A stretch of 64,000 nucleotides of DNA from Cyclobacteriaceae bacterium (GTDB lineage: Bacteria; Bacteroidota; Bacteroidia; Cytophagales; Cyclobacteriaceae). Each line of letters opens with the position of its first letter. The stretch's first letter is position 1. Both the position numbers and the translations under genes were made by a program. Shown in pieces: positions 16,705-25,306 of the stretch. The stretch spans positions 32,816 through 96,815 of the forward strand of contig JAFIEV010000066.1 in the NCBI GenBank assembly GCA_020832305.1. The letters run 5' to 3'. The notes under the pieces were generated by a model, which was not told the origin of the DNA, did not search any database, and saw only the letters and a program-made list of their open reading frames with translations.

Positions 16705-19140
16705 TTAACCTCTTCTCGACCGTGCAATCATCGCATAGTCGAGGAAGTATAAAATTCTCAGTGAAATACTATTATCCATAGGGGCATCAAAAGTGTCGGC
16801 AAAATTCCTGAAATAGCGCAGAGGTATGGTCGGATCATCATTTAAAACCTGGCTTTTCCATACAATACTCAATTCACTTGCTGGTGAAAATACCCAGGTA
16901 TAAACCATGTCGATATTAAATACATTGAAGTTTTTGTCGTGGTTTTTTTGATAATCTATATGATGCAGCATTCCCTGTTCGGCAAGTATAAAATAATCGG
17001 TATATTCAGCTGCGGACCAATAATGACGCATTCTGAAGTTGAGGTCCATGGTATTGTTAAAAGTAAACTGGGTATTTACAATATTTGTAACAGTATTAAT
17101 ATCCCTGGCCCCGAAGAAAATAGATTGATCACTATGATCCACATATCCAATATTGGTTATTGAAATACTTCCCGAATGATTTGTGCTGAATGTAAGTTTA
17201 TCATTCACCCTGAACCTTGGAGCAAAACCGAGAGAAAGTGAATATCGGTTTTCCTCATCTGTTTGATAATAGCTTAGATAAGTTGAACCCGCCAAACGAC
17301 GACGTCCGTCTGTACCCAGAGAAAACCCTGTTCCATAATATTTTGGATATTCCACAAATTGCCCCCAAACCCTGGGCTCAAAATAATCATGTTGAGGTAA
17401 TGGCGCCAGATGGTACCATAGCGAAGTCCAAATAAAATTTTTAAAAGTTGAATATAAAGAACCGCGCAATCCGAGACTGGTATATACATTAGGGTTGTAC
17501 AATCTGTTGTAACTGGCGCTGAAGGATCCCGACATACTTAAAAAGCACGCAAAAGGATCAAACTGATAATAAGATACTGATCCACTCAAATTGTTTTCAT
17601 TTGGTGCTCTCAAAAAACCCAGATCATTGATGTCGTAATTATCCGACTCCAGACTATGTCCAACACTATATCGAAGGTTTCCGCCGGTTTTAGCAAAATT
17701 AATATTTGAATGAAATCCTACATCCCTTGGATTTTCCGGGTCTCCATATTTTTGAGAAACTGCTCCCCTGCCTGTAAAGGCAAAAGTATTTTTCTTGTTC
17801 ATAAACCGAAACGCCGTTCCGGTTACATTCGCATCTCTGAAGTTGCCCGATCTGGTAACATTGGTATTGATAACTGTAAAAAAAGAATTGTATTTTAAAC
17901 TCTGGTCAAGTACGGTTACATTATAATTAGTAAGTGGTGCAGTCATAATGCGTCTTCTTTCCCCATCTTCATTTTCAACCATCGCATAAGTTTCTGCTGT
18001 TACTGCATTAAGAATACCTATGCCCAAACCTTTTCGACCACGTCCCGATATTTTCGATGCATTAATGATACTGCTTTCACGTGGATTGCTTACAATACGC
18101 TCACCTTCATTTAGCTGGGATGAAACCCTCCCACGATGTATGGGTGTCCCTCCTATCCGCCGGGAGTAGAATAAACCTCCTTTGTCAAAAAGCTCGGTAC
18201 CCTCAGTAAAAAATTGCCTTTGCTCTGCAAAAAAAACTTCAAATGGGCTCAGGTTAAGCACCTGATTATCAGATCGAACTTGCCCGAAATCTGGTATGAG
18301 CATCATATCGAGTGTATACGCATCATTTATTCCGTATTTTACATCAAGGCCTCCTTTAAAAATATGGTTAAATCCGTCAGAATTCTTATTCTGATCAGCA
18401 TAGTAAGACACATAAGGAGAAACAGACAACCGCAAAGGTGACTTAACATCGGATATCCCGGTGAGCACCCCAAACTGATTTATAAAACCATTAATGTTAG
18501 GATCAATTTCACTCCAGTAAGACGATTCATTTTTACGTCGATGGATCCTTTTAAAATTGACACCCCAGACTTGTTCGGCAGATTTGGGGAAGCGAAGGGC
18601 GGCAAAGGGAATTTCCATTTCAACGATCCAGTAATTATCGTGTATAGAAACTTTGCTGAACCAACCGGCATTCCAATTCACATCTGAACCCAATGGACTG
18701 TACCGTTGATCACGTTGTACACCTGCCGCAGTGACAGAAAATTCAAATGCATTCAAATTATCATTATAAGTATCAAAGTAAACACTGAAATAATCAGCCA
18801 GGCCGGTAACATCCCTTGCTGTCAGAAAGGTCATTACACTGTCTCTTGAAACTTCATACATAATTGCAGCGATATAAACAGCGAAATCATCGTACATAAT
18901 TCGCACTTCGGTAGGTTGGGTAGGTCGTTTACCCGGATTAGGGCTTCGCTGTACAAAATCTGTGGCAACATCGGCCATCAACCAGTCCTCTTCATCAAGT
19001 ACGCCATCTATTTTTACAGATGATTCGGTTCTGAATGCCTGAAGTTTTTTAGGGATATTTTCTTCACCTGCTTTAACACTAAAGCATATCCCCAAAAATA
19101 TACATGAAAGGATCATGAAAACCCCTGTATAAATCCGCAT
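16705..19140 (-). CDS. DUF5916 outer-membrane protein with CBM9-like domain
   Basis: About 811 residues. The ATG at 19140 is chosen because it opens a signal peptide ending SVKAG; the frame from 19218 adds 26 residues with no signal. The N-terminal third is a CBM9/DOMON-like beta-sandwich (KIDGVLDEEDWLMADVATDF near residue 40 to about 220). The remainder, from SPLRLSVSPYVSYYAD onward, is the DUF5916 region with many amphipathic, aromatic-rich strands ending in a short C-terminal strand, fitting an outer-membrane beta-barrel. DUF5916 proteins are common in Bacteroidota and of unproven function, possibly glycan or peptide handling at the cell surface. It follows pbpC on the same strand after about 105 bases. 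Confidence 0.85.
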   Translation of the reverse strand: MRIYTGVFMILSCIFLGICFSVKAGEENIPKKLQAFRTESSVKIDGVLDEEDWLMADVATDFVQRSPNPGKRPTQPTEVRIMYDDFAVYIAAIMYEVSRDSVMTFLTARDVTGLADYFSVYFDTYNDNLNAFEFSVTAAGVQRDQRYSPLGSDVNWNAGWFSKVSIHDNYWIVEMEIPFAALRFPKSAEQVWGVNFKRIHRRKNESSYWSEIDPNINGFINQFGVLTGISDVKSPLRLSVSPYVSYYADQNKNSDGFNHIFKGGLDVKYGINDAYTLDMMLIPDFGQVRSDNQVLNLSPFEVFFAEQRQFFTEGTELFDKGGLFYSRRIGGTPIHRGRVSSQLNEGERIVSNPRESSIINASKISGRGRKGLGIGILNAVTAETYAMVENEDGERRRIMTAPLTNYNVTVLDQSLKYNSFFTVINTNVTRSGNFRDANVTGTAFRFMNKKNTFAFTGRGAVSQKYGDPENPRDVGFHSNINFAKTGGNLRYSVGHSLESDNYDINDLGFLRAPNENNLSGSVSYYQFDPFACFLSMSGSFSASYNRLYNPNVYTSLGLRGSLYSTFKNFIWTSLWYHLAPLPQHDYFEPRVWGQFVEYPKYYGTGFSLGTDGRRRLAGSTYLSYYQTDEENRYSLSLGFAPRFRVNDKLTFSTNHSGSISITNIGYVDHSDQSIFFGARDINTVTNIVNTQFTFNNTMDLNFRMRHYWSAAEYTDYFILAEQGMLHHIDYQKNHDKNFNVFNIDMVYTWVFSPASELSIVWKSQVLNDDPTIPLRYFRNFADTFDAPMDNSISLRILYFLDYAMIARSRRG

Positions 19141-19244
19141 GAAATTAAAAATTACCTTACATAAATCCCTGTTGCAATATAGCAGTTTTGCATATAAAAA
19201 AGCCACACCCTGTACCATAATACACGAAAAAAAAGAATTATGGT

Positions 19245-21638
19245 CTACTTTTTTTCCATAATTGTAAAGGAGATCCGACGTTCTTCTCCCAATTCATCCA
19301 CTATAACCAGCTCTCTTTTTCCTGGCTTTGGTTCAAGGGCTAATTTGTGGACAAATTGTGTGGTAGCTACAAATTCATCATCTAAATGCCAGAAAACGCA
19401 TCTGTTTGCCTCCCGATGAATAAGTTCAAAAACGACTTTACCCCGGTTTCCATCCAGCTCCAATGGAATAATTAATTCTGAATTATTTCTGGGGTATATA
19501 ACTTCCATATTGTATCCTCTATCGGGTTTAATTGTACAAGCCTCCATGTAAGGTGGCAATCGTTTATAAATAGGATTTTTAGATAAATAATACCATTCAG
19601 CGATCGGTGGCAATACAAACCAGGACTGCGTAATCATGGTATGCGTTGGCACACATTGGTCATTAACTCGATAGGTTTTCGTTGAGTCGAGATGGATAAT
19701 CCTGCAAAAACTACAAGAGGAAGACAATAATGAGGCTTTAGGCAAATCCATCACTTTAGAAAAGCCACAGTATTGACTCATCCTCATACCGCTGTGAAGG
19801 CAGGTCTGAATTTCAGTCATCTCCGAAACAGGTTTAACAAACCAGGTTGTTTCAGGCATCTTATTAAATACTTCAAACAACAAAGGGGCCGCAACATCAA
19901 TTCCTGTGAGCCCTGGTCTGCCCTCTCCACTGGCATTGCCGACCCATACTCCTATTGTAAATTCAGGAGTGATACCGATAGCCCAGGCATCGCGGTAACC
20001 AAAGCTCGTTCCGGTTTTCCAGGCAATTTTGCGGGAAGAGTCAAATAGATTCCATGAGGCTTCCTCAGCAGGTCTGTTCAAATCTAAAAGTGCCTGAAAT
20101 GTGCACCAAAGAGAGGATGCCCTAAACACCGAATTCTCAGATCTGCCTATATAATCTAAGTGAGAACTTTCGGATAAATTTCTGATAAAAACCGGCTGGC
20201 GGTAGTCCTCTTTATTATATCTGCGAATACCCTTTCTTTGATCAAAATAAAATAAACTCCTGGCCATTGACGAATACACTGAACAAATATCCCATAAACT
20301 TGATTCGGCACCTCCAAGTATAAGTGAAAGACCATAAGCGCCTGCTGATCTTTTTATACCTTTTAACCCCAGGTCCCGCAAGAAGGCATGAAACTTAACC
20401 AATCCGTGCTGGTGCAGCATGTTTACTGCAGGTACGTTTAAAGATCGGGACAGAGCCTGATCTGCCGGAACAGCGCCATCAAAGCTCTTGGAAAAATTAT
20501 TGGGAGAAAAGCCATCCATGTGAAGAGGCACATCCATAATCAATGTTTGAGGCAAAATTTCCCCGGCATCGATCATTGCCGCATATAACAAAGGCTTCAG
20601 TAAACTGCCAGTACTGCGTTCTGAGCTAATAATATCTACCATATAGCCCTTGTTTTGTTCCGTACCCTGTGTATTACCTATATAGGCCAAAACCTGTGCG
20701 TTTTTGTTGTCTAGGACTAAGACAGCAGCATTATAAATTTGATTGTGACGATTTTTCAGATAATGTCTGTGTACAATGGCTTGAATCTCCCGCTGTAGAT
20801 CCCCATCAATGGTACTGTAAACTTTCCCTTTTACTTTTGGCATTAGATGTGGTGTAATCTGAGGTATTGGCGCTGGTTGACCGGGCAATGTCTCTTCGAG
20901 TGACAGTTGTAAAGTGATTGTGTCAATTATTCCCCTTTCATATAACCGTACGAGTAATCGATTGCGTTTTTCCAATAACAGATTTCTATTGCGGGATGGA
21001 TGTATCAGGGCTGGACTGTTTGGCAAAACGGCCAGCATGGCCGACTCTGCCCAGGACAATTCCTCCATGCCCCTCCCAAAAAATCGCCATGATGCTGCCT
21101 CCAATCCAACAACATTTCCACCAAATGGAGCATGTGCAGCATACATTTCCAATAAGGTAATTTTGTCGTATTTTATCTCCAGCAGATGGGCATGAAAAAC
21201 CTCAATTAGCTTCTCCAAATAGGTTCTGGGCTTTTTCCGCTTTAATCTAACCAACTGCATGGTTAGGGTACTGCCTCCGCTTACAACCTGGCCTTTGCGA
21301 AAATTCGAATAAAAAGCTCTGATAAAAGACCATCCATTGGTTCCTTTATGATAAAAAAAATAGCGATCTTCAAAATTTACCAGCGATTGAACAAATTTCA
21401 CAGGCAAATTTGTTGAAAGAGGAAATCTCCACTGTTCATCCTCTGCTATAACAGCCCCGAGTAACTGATTGCGGGAATCGTACATTACCGTAGAATAATC
21501 AACATCAAAATAAGGTTTTTTTACTTCCAGTAAAGCAAAAAACGAAATGATCGAAATAGTCAGGATTACCACCCCAACACACCAAATCACATAACTTTTC
21601 TTGCAAATTGTAGAGAAATCATACGCAGGTACTTTCAT
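19245..21638 (-). CDS. pbpC: penicillin-binding protein 1C
   Basis: About 797 residues, the normal PBP1C length. An N-terminal membrane anchor (about 18-38) is followed by a GT51 transglycosylase with catalytic Glu in VNFEDRYFFYHKG and the GGSTLTMQLVR motif, then the GGNVVGLEAAS element. The transpeptidase has the SxxK motif in STGSLLKPLLYAA, SxN in SRSLNVPA and KTG in AWKTGTSFGYRDAW. The C-terminal BiPBP_C domain (about 690-797) ends the protein. It polymerises and cross-links peptidoglycan in the periplasm. The ATG at 21638 is chosen over an upstream TTG at 21671 because the promoter -7 element covers that TTG. The alpha-2-macroglobulin partner often seen beside pbpC is missing here. Confidence 0.95.
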   Translation of the reverse strand: MKVPAYDFSTICKKSYVIWCVGVVILTISIISFFALLEVKKPYFDVDYSTVMYDSRNQLLGAVIAEDEQWRFPLSTNLPVKFVQSLVNFEDRYFFYHKGTNGWSFIRAFYSNFRKGQVVSGGSTLTMQLVRLKRKKPRTYLEKLIEVFHAHLLEIKYDKITLLEMYAAHAPFGGNVVGLEAASWRFFGRGMEELSWAESAMLAVLPNSPALIHPSRNRNLLLEKRNRLLVRLYERGIIDTITLQLSLEETLPGQPAPIPQITPHLMPKVKGKVYSTIDGDLQREIQAIVHRHYLKNRHNQIYNAAVLVLDNKNAQVLAYIGNTQGTEQNKGYMVDIISSERSTGSLLKPLLYAAMIDAGEILPQTLIMDVPLHMDGFSPNNFSKSFDGAVPADQALSRSLNVPAVNMLHQHGLVKFHAFLRDLGLKGIKRSAGAYGLSLILGGAESSLWDICSVYSSMARSLFYFDQRKGIRRYNKEDYRQPVFIRNLSESSHLDYIGRSENSVFRASSLWCTFQALLDLNRPAEEASWNLFDSSRKIAWKTGTSFGYRDAWAIGITPEFTIGVWVGNASGEGRPGLTGIDVAAPLLFEVFNKMPETTWFVKPVSEMTEIQTCLHSGMRMSQYCGFSKVMDLPKASLLSSSCSFCRIIHLDSTKTYRVNDQCVPTHTMITQSWFVLPPIAEWYYLSKNPIYKRLPPYMEACTIKPDRGYNMEVIYPRNNSELIIPLELDGNRGKVVFELIHREANRCVFWHLDDEFVATTQFVHKLALEPKPGKRELVIVDELGEERRISFTIMEKK

Positions 21639-21668
21639 TTCAAAAAGTAAAAAGGTAGAATAGTTTTG

Positions 21669-21700
21669 CAAAGGTAATTTAGAGGCTGTAAATCTAACAA
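21669..21700 (-). promoter_or_regulatory. promoter of pbpC
   Basis: Minus-strand TTG (21698-21700), 21-base spacer, TACCTTTG (21669-21676): a full Bacteroidota promoter. It predicts a leader of about 25 bases before the ATG at 21638 and rules out the longer reading frame. Confidence 0.7.
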
Positions 21701-21756
21701 ACCGATGGTAACTCAGTGCAATTTATGGATAAACTGTTACCAAACTTTTTTACATT

Positions 21757-23337
21757 ATGCTAATAACGCTATATACAGTAATAGCCTGCATATTTGCAGA
21801 TTTAGTTGCAATCACTGATTCTGCTACTTCTATACAACCAGGGTTTGGCACCGGTCTCTATATTGGCATTTTACTGGTCATGTTTGTGTATGGGATGTTC
21901 AGTTACCTTACCTTAAGAGAGAAAGAATATTTATATTTTGTACTCTATATACTCAGCATCTGCGGTTTGTTTTATATCCATACTTATGAGTTCAAAATAT
22001 TACCTGCAGGAAATAGGTTAATGTTGGAAACACTGTCAAATATTTTCATTTCCTGTGCCGGTATATTTTCTCTAATGTTTACCATCACATTTTTTAAAAG
22101 CAAATTCCGAACACCAAAGTCGCATATTTGGCTGCTCGGTTTTACTGCTATTTATTTGCTTGTGATTATGGGCAGTCTCGCCGGTCTTAATGACATCGGT
22201 TTTATTGTTTTGCAATATAATTCTCTTTTTGCCATTATTTTGGCTATTGTAATAGGGGTTGTAGTATACAGGCAAGGCTTTAAACCTGCTAAGTTTTTTC
22301 TTACCGCCTGGCTTATATTTCTAGTGGCAATAGTTTGGTACACGGTTAAAAAACATACTGCATTTGATACAACCGAATTGTATTCCCATGAACTTAGGAC
22401 AGGTGTAGCCTTGCAATTATTTTTTATAAGCTTTGCACTCATTCGCAAGGTAAACACCTACCTTGAGCTGAAAAACGAAGCACAAGAGCTTGCACTTCAG
22501 ACAGCCATGGAAAATGAGCAGCTGATACATGATCAAAAAGAAATTCTTGAAACGCGTGTTAAGGAAAAAACCCTCGATTTGCAACACACTATAAAGGCGC
22601 TGCACCATCAGAGAGAACAGCTTAAGGAAGCCAATTTGTTTAAAGACAAGGTTTTTTCTGTAATATCACATGACCTTAAAAGTCCGATCTCCAATTTGAG
22701 CGCTTTAATTGAATTGCTGCAGCTTGAATCTCTGAGTCCTTCAGAAAAATTTAAAATATTTGAAAGCTTAAATCTGGCCCTTAAAAACACCCGGCATTTA
22801 CTTGATAACATACTTGCCTGGGCCAATCCCGGAAAATCAGCTGTTGACCGTTTTGAAAAGGTATTTATTTCAGGTCTTGTAGATGAAATTTTCAATTTAT
22901 TTTCGATGCAGGCAGAAAATAAAAACATCAGGCTTAATAATAAAGTACAACCCGATTTGCTTTTGCTCACAGATAAAGGAATGCTTATGATTATATTGAG
23001 AAACCTAGTGAGCAATGCCATTAAATTTACAAGAAAAAATGGCGATGTGAGTGTTTATATTGAAAATAGCAATGGCAAAACGAGTATAAATGTAAAAGAT
23101 TCGGGTATGGGAATGACGCCGGAAACTCAAAAAAAACTATTCAAAACCAATGAGCATTTTTCGACCCGCGGTACAAATAATGAAAAAGGCACAGGTATCG
23201 GCCTGATGCTTTGTAAAGAGTTTGTCGAAAAACTCAATGGCACTATACTAGTAAGCAGCCAGCCGGAAGAAGGCAGTATTTTCACCGTAGAACTCAGGAG
23301 TTCTATACTCCGTGAGCGTCAAATGGTCTCTAATTAG
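21757..23337 (+). CDS. 7TM-DISM sensor histidine kinase
   Basis: A 526-residue sensor kinase. The N-terminal 240 residues hold seven hydrophobic segments in the pattern of the 7TMR-DISM module, without an extracellular DISM domain, so sensing is probably in or at the membrane. A coiled coil (about 240-295) links to HisKA with the phosphorylated His in FSVISHDLKSPISNL. The HATPase domain shows the N-box LVSNAIKFTRKNG, the G1 DSGMGM and the G2 GTGIGLMLCKEF. No cognate response regulator is adjacent. It is transcribed divergently from pbpC, sharing about 118 bases of upstream DNA, but a link to cell-wall sensing is only suggestive. Confidence 0.9.
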   Translation: MLITLYTVIACIFADLVAITDSATSIQPGFGTGLYIGILLVMFVYGMFSYLTLREKEYLYFVLYILSICGLFYIHTYEFKILPAGNRLMLETLSNIFISCAGIFSLMFTITFFKSKFRTPKSHIWLLGFTAIYLLVIMGSLAGLNDIGFIVLQYNSLFAIILAIVIGVVVYRQGFKPAKFFLTAWLIFLVAIVWYTVKKHTAFDTTELYSHELRTGVALQLFFISFALIRKVNTYLELKNEAQELALQTAMENEQLIHDQKEILETRVKEKTLDLQHTIKALHHQREQLKEANLFKDKVFSVISHDLKSPISNLSALIELLQLESLSPSEKFKIFESLNLALKNTRHLLDNILAWANPGKSAVDRFEKVFISGLVDEIFNLFSMQAENKNIRLNNKVQPDLLLLTDKGMLMIILRNLVSNAIKFTRKNGDVSVYIENSNGKTSINVKDSGMGMTPETQKKLFKTNEHFSTRGTNNEKGTGIGLMLCKEFVEKLNGTILVSSQPEEGSIFTVELRSSILRERQMVSN

Positions 23338-23441
23338 GTCGCGTAGGAAAACGCCTAACATATTGATCTATATTATTTTAATATCCTGAATGCACGTTTA
23401 AGATGCATACTTTTTCAGCCCTCGTTTGAATTTTCTACGCA

Positions 23442-24938
23442 TCATGGTTTTCCAAATTGCATTGGCACCTTATCGTCTTTAGATATTTTTTTACCCTCCC
23501 AGTAAACTTCGCCATCTATGTACTCAACAAGTCGCATTCGGCCACCCGGTGCGGGACTAGCACTTTCCGGAAGATATCGGGCCAGGTATTCCATTACAGG
23601 AGCATAACCTTCTTTTCCTGAAAGGTTGTTCCATTCGTACTTATCAGTTATTCGGTCATACAATTCTCTGGAGCCATCTGCATACTGAATAAACCGCCAC
23701 TGACGAGTTACAATCACATGATTGCCCGGGCCATGCGTACAGATAGCCGGCCAGATTCTCTCCGCTTTTACATCCTGCAACAATGGGAATAGGGAGTGGC
23801 CATCGAGTCCTTGCGGTGCAGACAGTTTTGCCAAATCAGTAAGGGTTGGAAAGAGATCGAGTAGTTCTACCGGTGCATCGCACAATTTGCCCTGTTCTTT
23901 TATGCCTTTCCCTGCAAAAATAAAAGGAACCCGGGTCGATTCATACCATAATGAATTCTTACCGCTGATGTCCTTTGTTCCCAAATGATATCCGTGATCA
24001 GAGAGCAATACGACAATGGTATTCTCCGAGAGGCCATTTTTTTCCAAAGCATCCAATAACCGTCCGACCAGCATGTCAACAAAGCTTATGCTTGCAAGGT
24101 ATGCCCGCACTTTGGGTTTCCACTGATGATGCATTTGCAACCAGGCCAACCTCGGTTCAGGAAGATCCCAATGAAGGTACCAGGAAAAATCTGGAACATC
24201 ATCTCTGTCGTCACCCCGCATAACAGGTAGTAAGACATCCTCCTCAGGATACAGATCAAACCATTTTTGTGATGTATATAAAGGCACATGAGGATGTCTG
24301 AAACCTACGCAGAGAAAAAATGGCTTATTTTTAGATTGATTTTCTAATTGTTTAATGGCCCATTCTGCCACCTTCCAATCATCCTGATCGGAGTCATTCT
24401 CTGGAAAAACACCCCAGTCTACCAACGGGTGGCCTGTTTCAGGCACAAATGGTTTATCTGGTCTTGGAAAAAAGCCCCCATGAAAACCCCACCTGGTAAA
24501 TTCAGGGCCATCCTTACGATCTTCCTTCGGAGGGTATGCATCGTGATAAGTTTTTCCGGTAGTCATGGTAACATAACCCTGCCTCTCAAAGTATTGAGGC
24601 AGCGTCACCAGATCTTTATATGCATCCAACTGACGAAACCATGGACTGAGTGCATAAATACCTGTAGTTGTAGGCCGCAGACCCGTTAAAAAACTGGTTC
24701 TGGACGGATTGCACAGAGGCGCCTGTACCTGGGCATTGGTAAAAGAAACCCCTTGCGCTGCAAGCCGGTCAATATGTGGTGTCAGTACTTTAGGATGTCC
24801 TTCGAGATGCCCTACCCAATCATTGAGATCATCGATGGTAATCAGCAGAATATTGGGTTTATCTTTTTGTGCCTCTACAGGTTGCGCCCTTACCAGAAAT
24901 GACGCAATAATAATCACTTGGCAGATTCTCAACTTCAT
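23442..24938 (-). CDS. secreted S1 sulfatase (iduronate-2-sulfatase-like)
   Basis: A 498-residue exported sulfatase with a signal peptide at 1-23. The formylglycine site is CNPSRTSFLTG (Cys about 76), the Cys-type signature matured by an anaerobic-type or FGE enzyme encoded elsewhere. The calcium-binding Asp pair is in LITIDDLNDW, and LSDHGYHLG supplies the later Asp-His ligands. The sequence style (IDDLNDWVGHLEGHP, GKTYHDAYP) is that of the iduronate-2-sulfatase-like S1 subfamily, which removes sulfate esters from glycosaminoglycan-type or algal polysaccharides in the periplasm or outside. It is the downstream member of a minus-strand run of two sulfatases and a fucosidase. The exact substrate is not deducible. 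Confidence 0.9.
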   Translation of the reverse strand: MKLRICQVIIIASFLVRAQPVEAQKDKPNILLITIDDLNDWVGHLEGHPKVLTPHIDRLAAQGVSFTNAQVQAPLCNPSRTSFLTGLRPTTTGIYALSPWFRQLDAYKDLVTLPQYFERQGYVTMTTGKTYHDAYPPKEDRKDGPEFTRWGFHGGFFPRPDKPFVPETGHPLVDWGVFPENDSDQDDWKVAEWAIKQLENQSKNKPFFLCVGFRHPHVPLYTSQKWFDLYPEEDVLLPVMRGDDRDDVPDFSWYLHWDLPEPRLAWLQMHHQWKPKVRAYLASISFVDMLVGRLLDALEKNGLSENTIVVLLSDHGYHLGTKDISGKNSLWYESTRVPFIFAGKGIKEQGKLCDAPVELLDLFPTLTDLAKLSAPQGLDGHSLFPLLQDVKAERIWPAICTHGPGNHVIVTRQWRFIQYADGSRELYDRITDKYEWNNLSGKEGYAPVMEYLARYLPESASPAPGGRMRLVEYIDGEVYWEGKKISKDDKVPMQFGKP

Positions 24939-25111
24939 AGTATGTTATCAATAATGTACAGTGAAAGGTATTCATTAATGCAGGAAGGCCATTGCATTAT
25001 TTAATTTAATATTTGAATGATTTGATCTCTCCCGATTTTGGGCAGCATGCATCTGTAGTAATCTGAACTATATGTTAAATTAAGTTTTAAAGTATGCCCG
25101 CAATCTTACGC

Positions 25112-25285
25112 TCAATGCAGCCACACAAGGCCACCCGGCGCCAGAGACGACCATCTCACAGGTCCGGATCGGTCTCTGGCCGCCTCCTTATGCCATGTCT
25201 TTACTCCCTGAAAATCTTCATTTTTCAAGATACCTTCTTCTACCTTTCTCAATATCCAATTGGCATAGAAAGAAATTCTATACAT
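25112..25285 (-). CDS. possible 57-residue small protein
   Basis: An ATG-initiated frame of 57 codons begins 21 bases after the stop codon of the arylsulfatase gene, on the same strand, with an in-frame stop just upstream. The N-terminal half is amphipathic (WILRKVEEGILKNEDF); the C-terminal half (KEAARDRSGPVRWSSLAPGG) is encoded by markedly GC-richer DNA that also contains an inverted repeat. This C-terminal style looks more like translation of an interspersed repeat than an evolved protein, although I cannot confirm that. It could be a genuine tiny gene extended or broken by insertion of a repeat. Confidence 0.3.
   Translation of the reverse strand: MYRISFYANWILRKVEEGILKNEDFQGVKTWHKEAARDRSGPVRWSSLAPGGLVWLH
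25140..25180. repeat. GC-rich inverted repeat, possible interspersed element
   Basis: GCCAGAGAC (25140-25148) pairs perfectly with GTCTCTGGC (25172-25180), flanked by further GC-rich sequence from about 25120 to 25190. The base composition stands out clearly from the AT-rich surroundings. There is no T-run, so it is not a standard terminator. It could be a mobile intergenic repeat or a structured RNA element lying between the two sulfatase genes. Confidence 0.45.
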
Positions 25286-25306
25286 CCGTTTTCATAAAAC
25301 AGACAA

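Larger units (their letters stand above)
24939..25306. other. intergenic region with small ORF and GC-rich hairpin
   Basis: The stretch between the two sulfatase genes holds a 57-codon minus-strand ORF (25112-25285) and a GC-rich inverted repeat (25140-25180), both listed separately. The part from 24939 to about 25090 is AT-rich and shows nothing else. Confidence 0.5.

Noticed and set aside
22608..23021. A 137-codon minus-strand frame opposite the 7TM histidine kinase
   Set aside because: Covers the HisKA/HATPase coding region in antisense; no motif of its own.
24348..24689. A 113-codon plus-strand frame opposite the first sulfatase gene
   Set aside because: It lies wholly antisense to a gene with an intact catalytic signature and shows no family resemblance.
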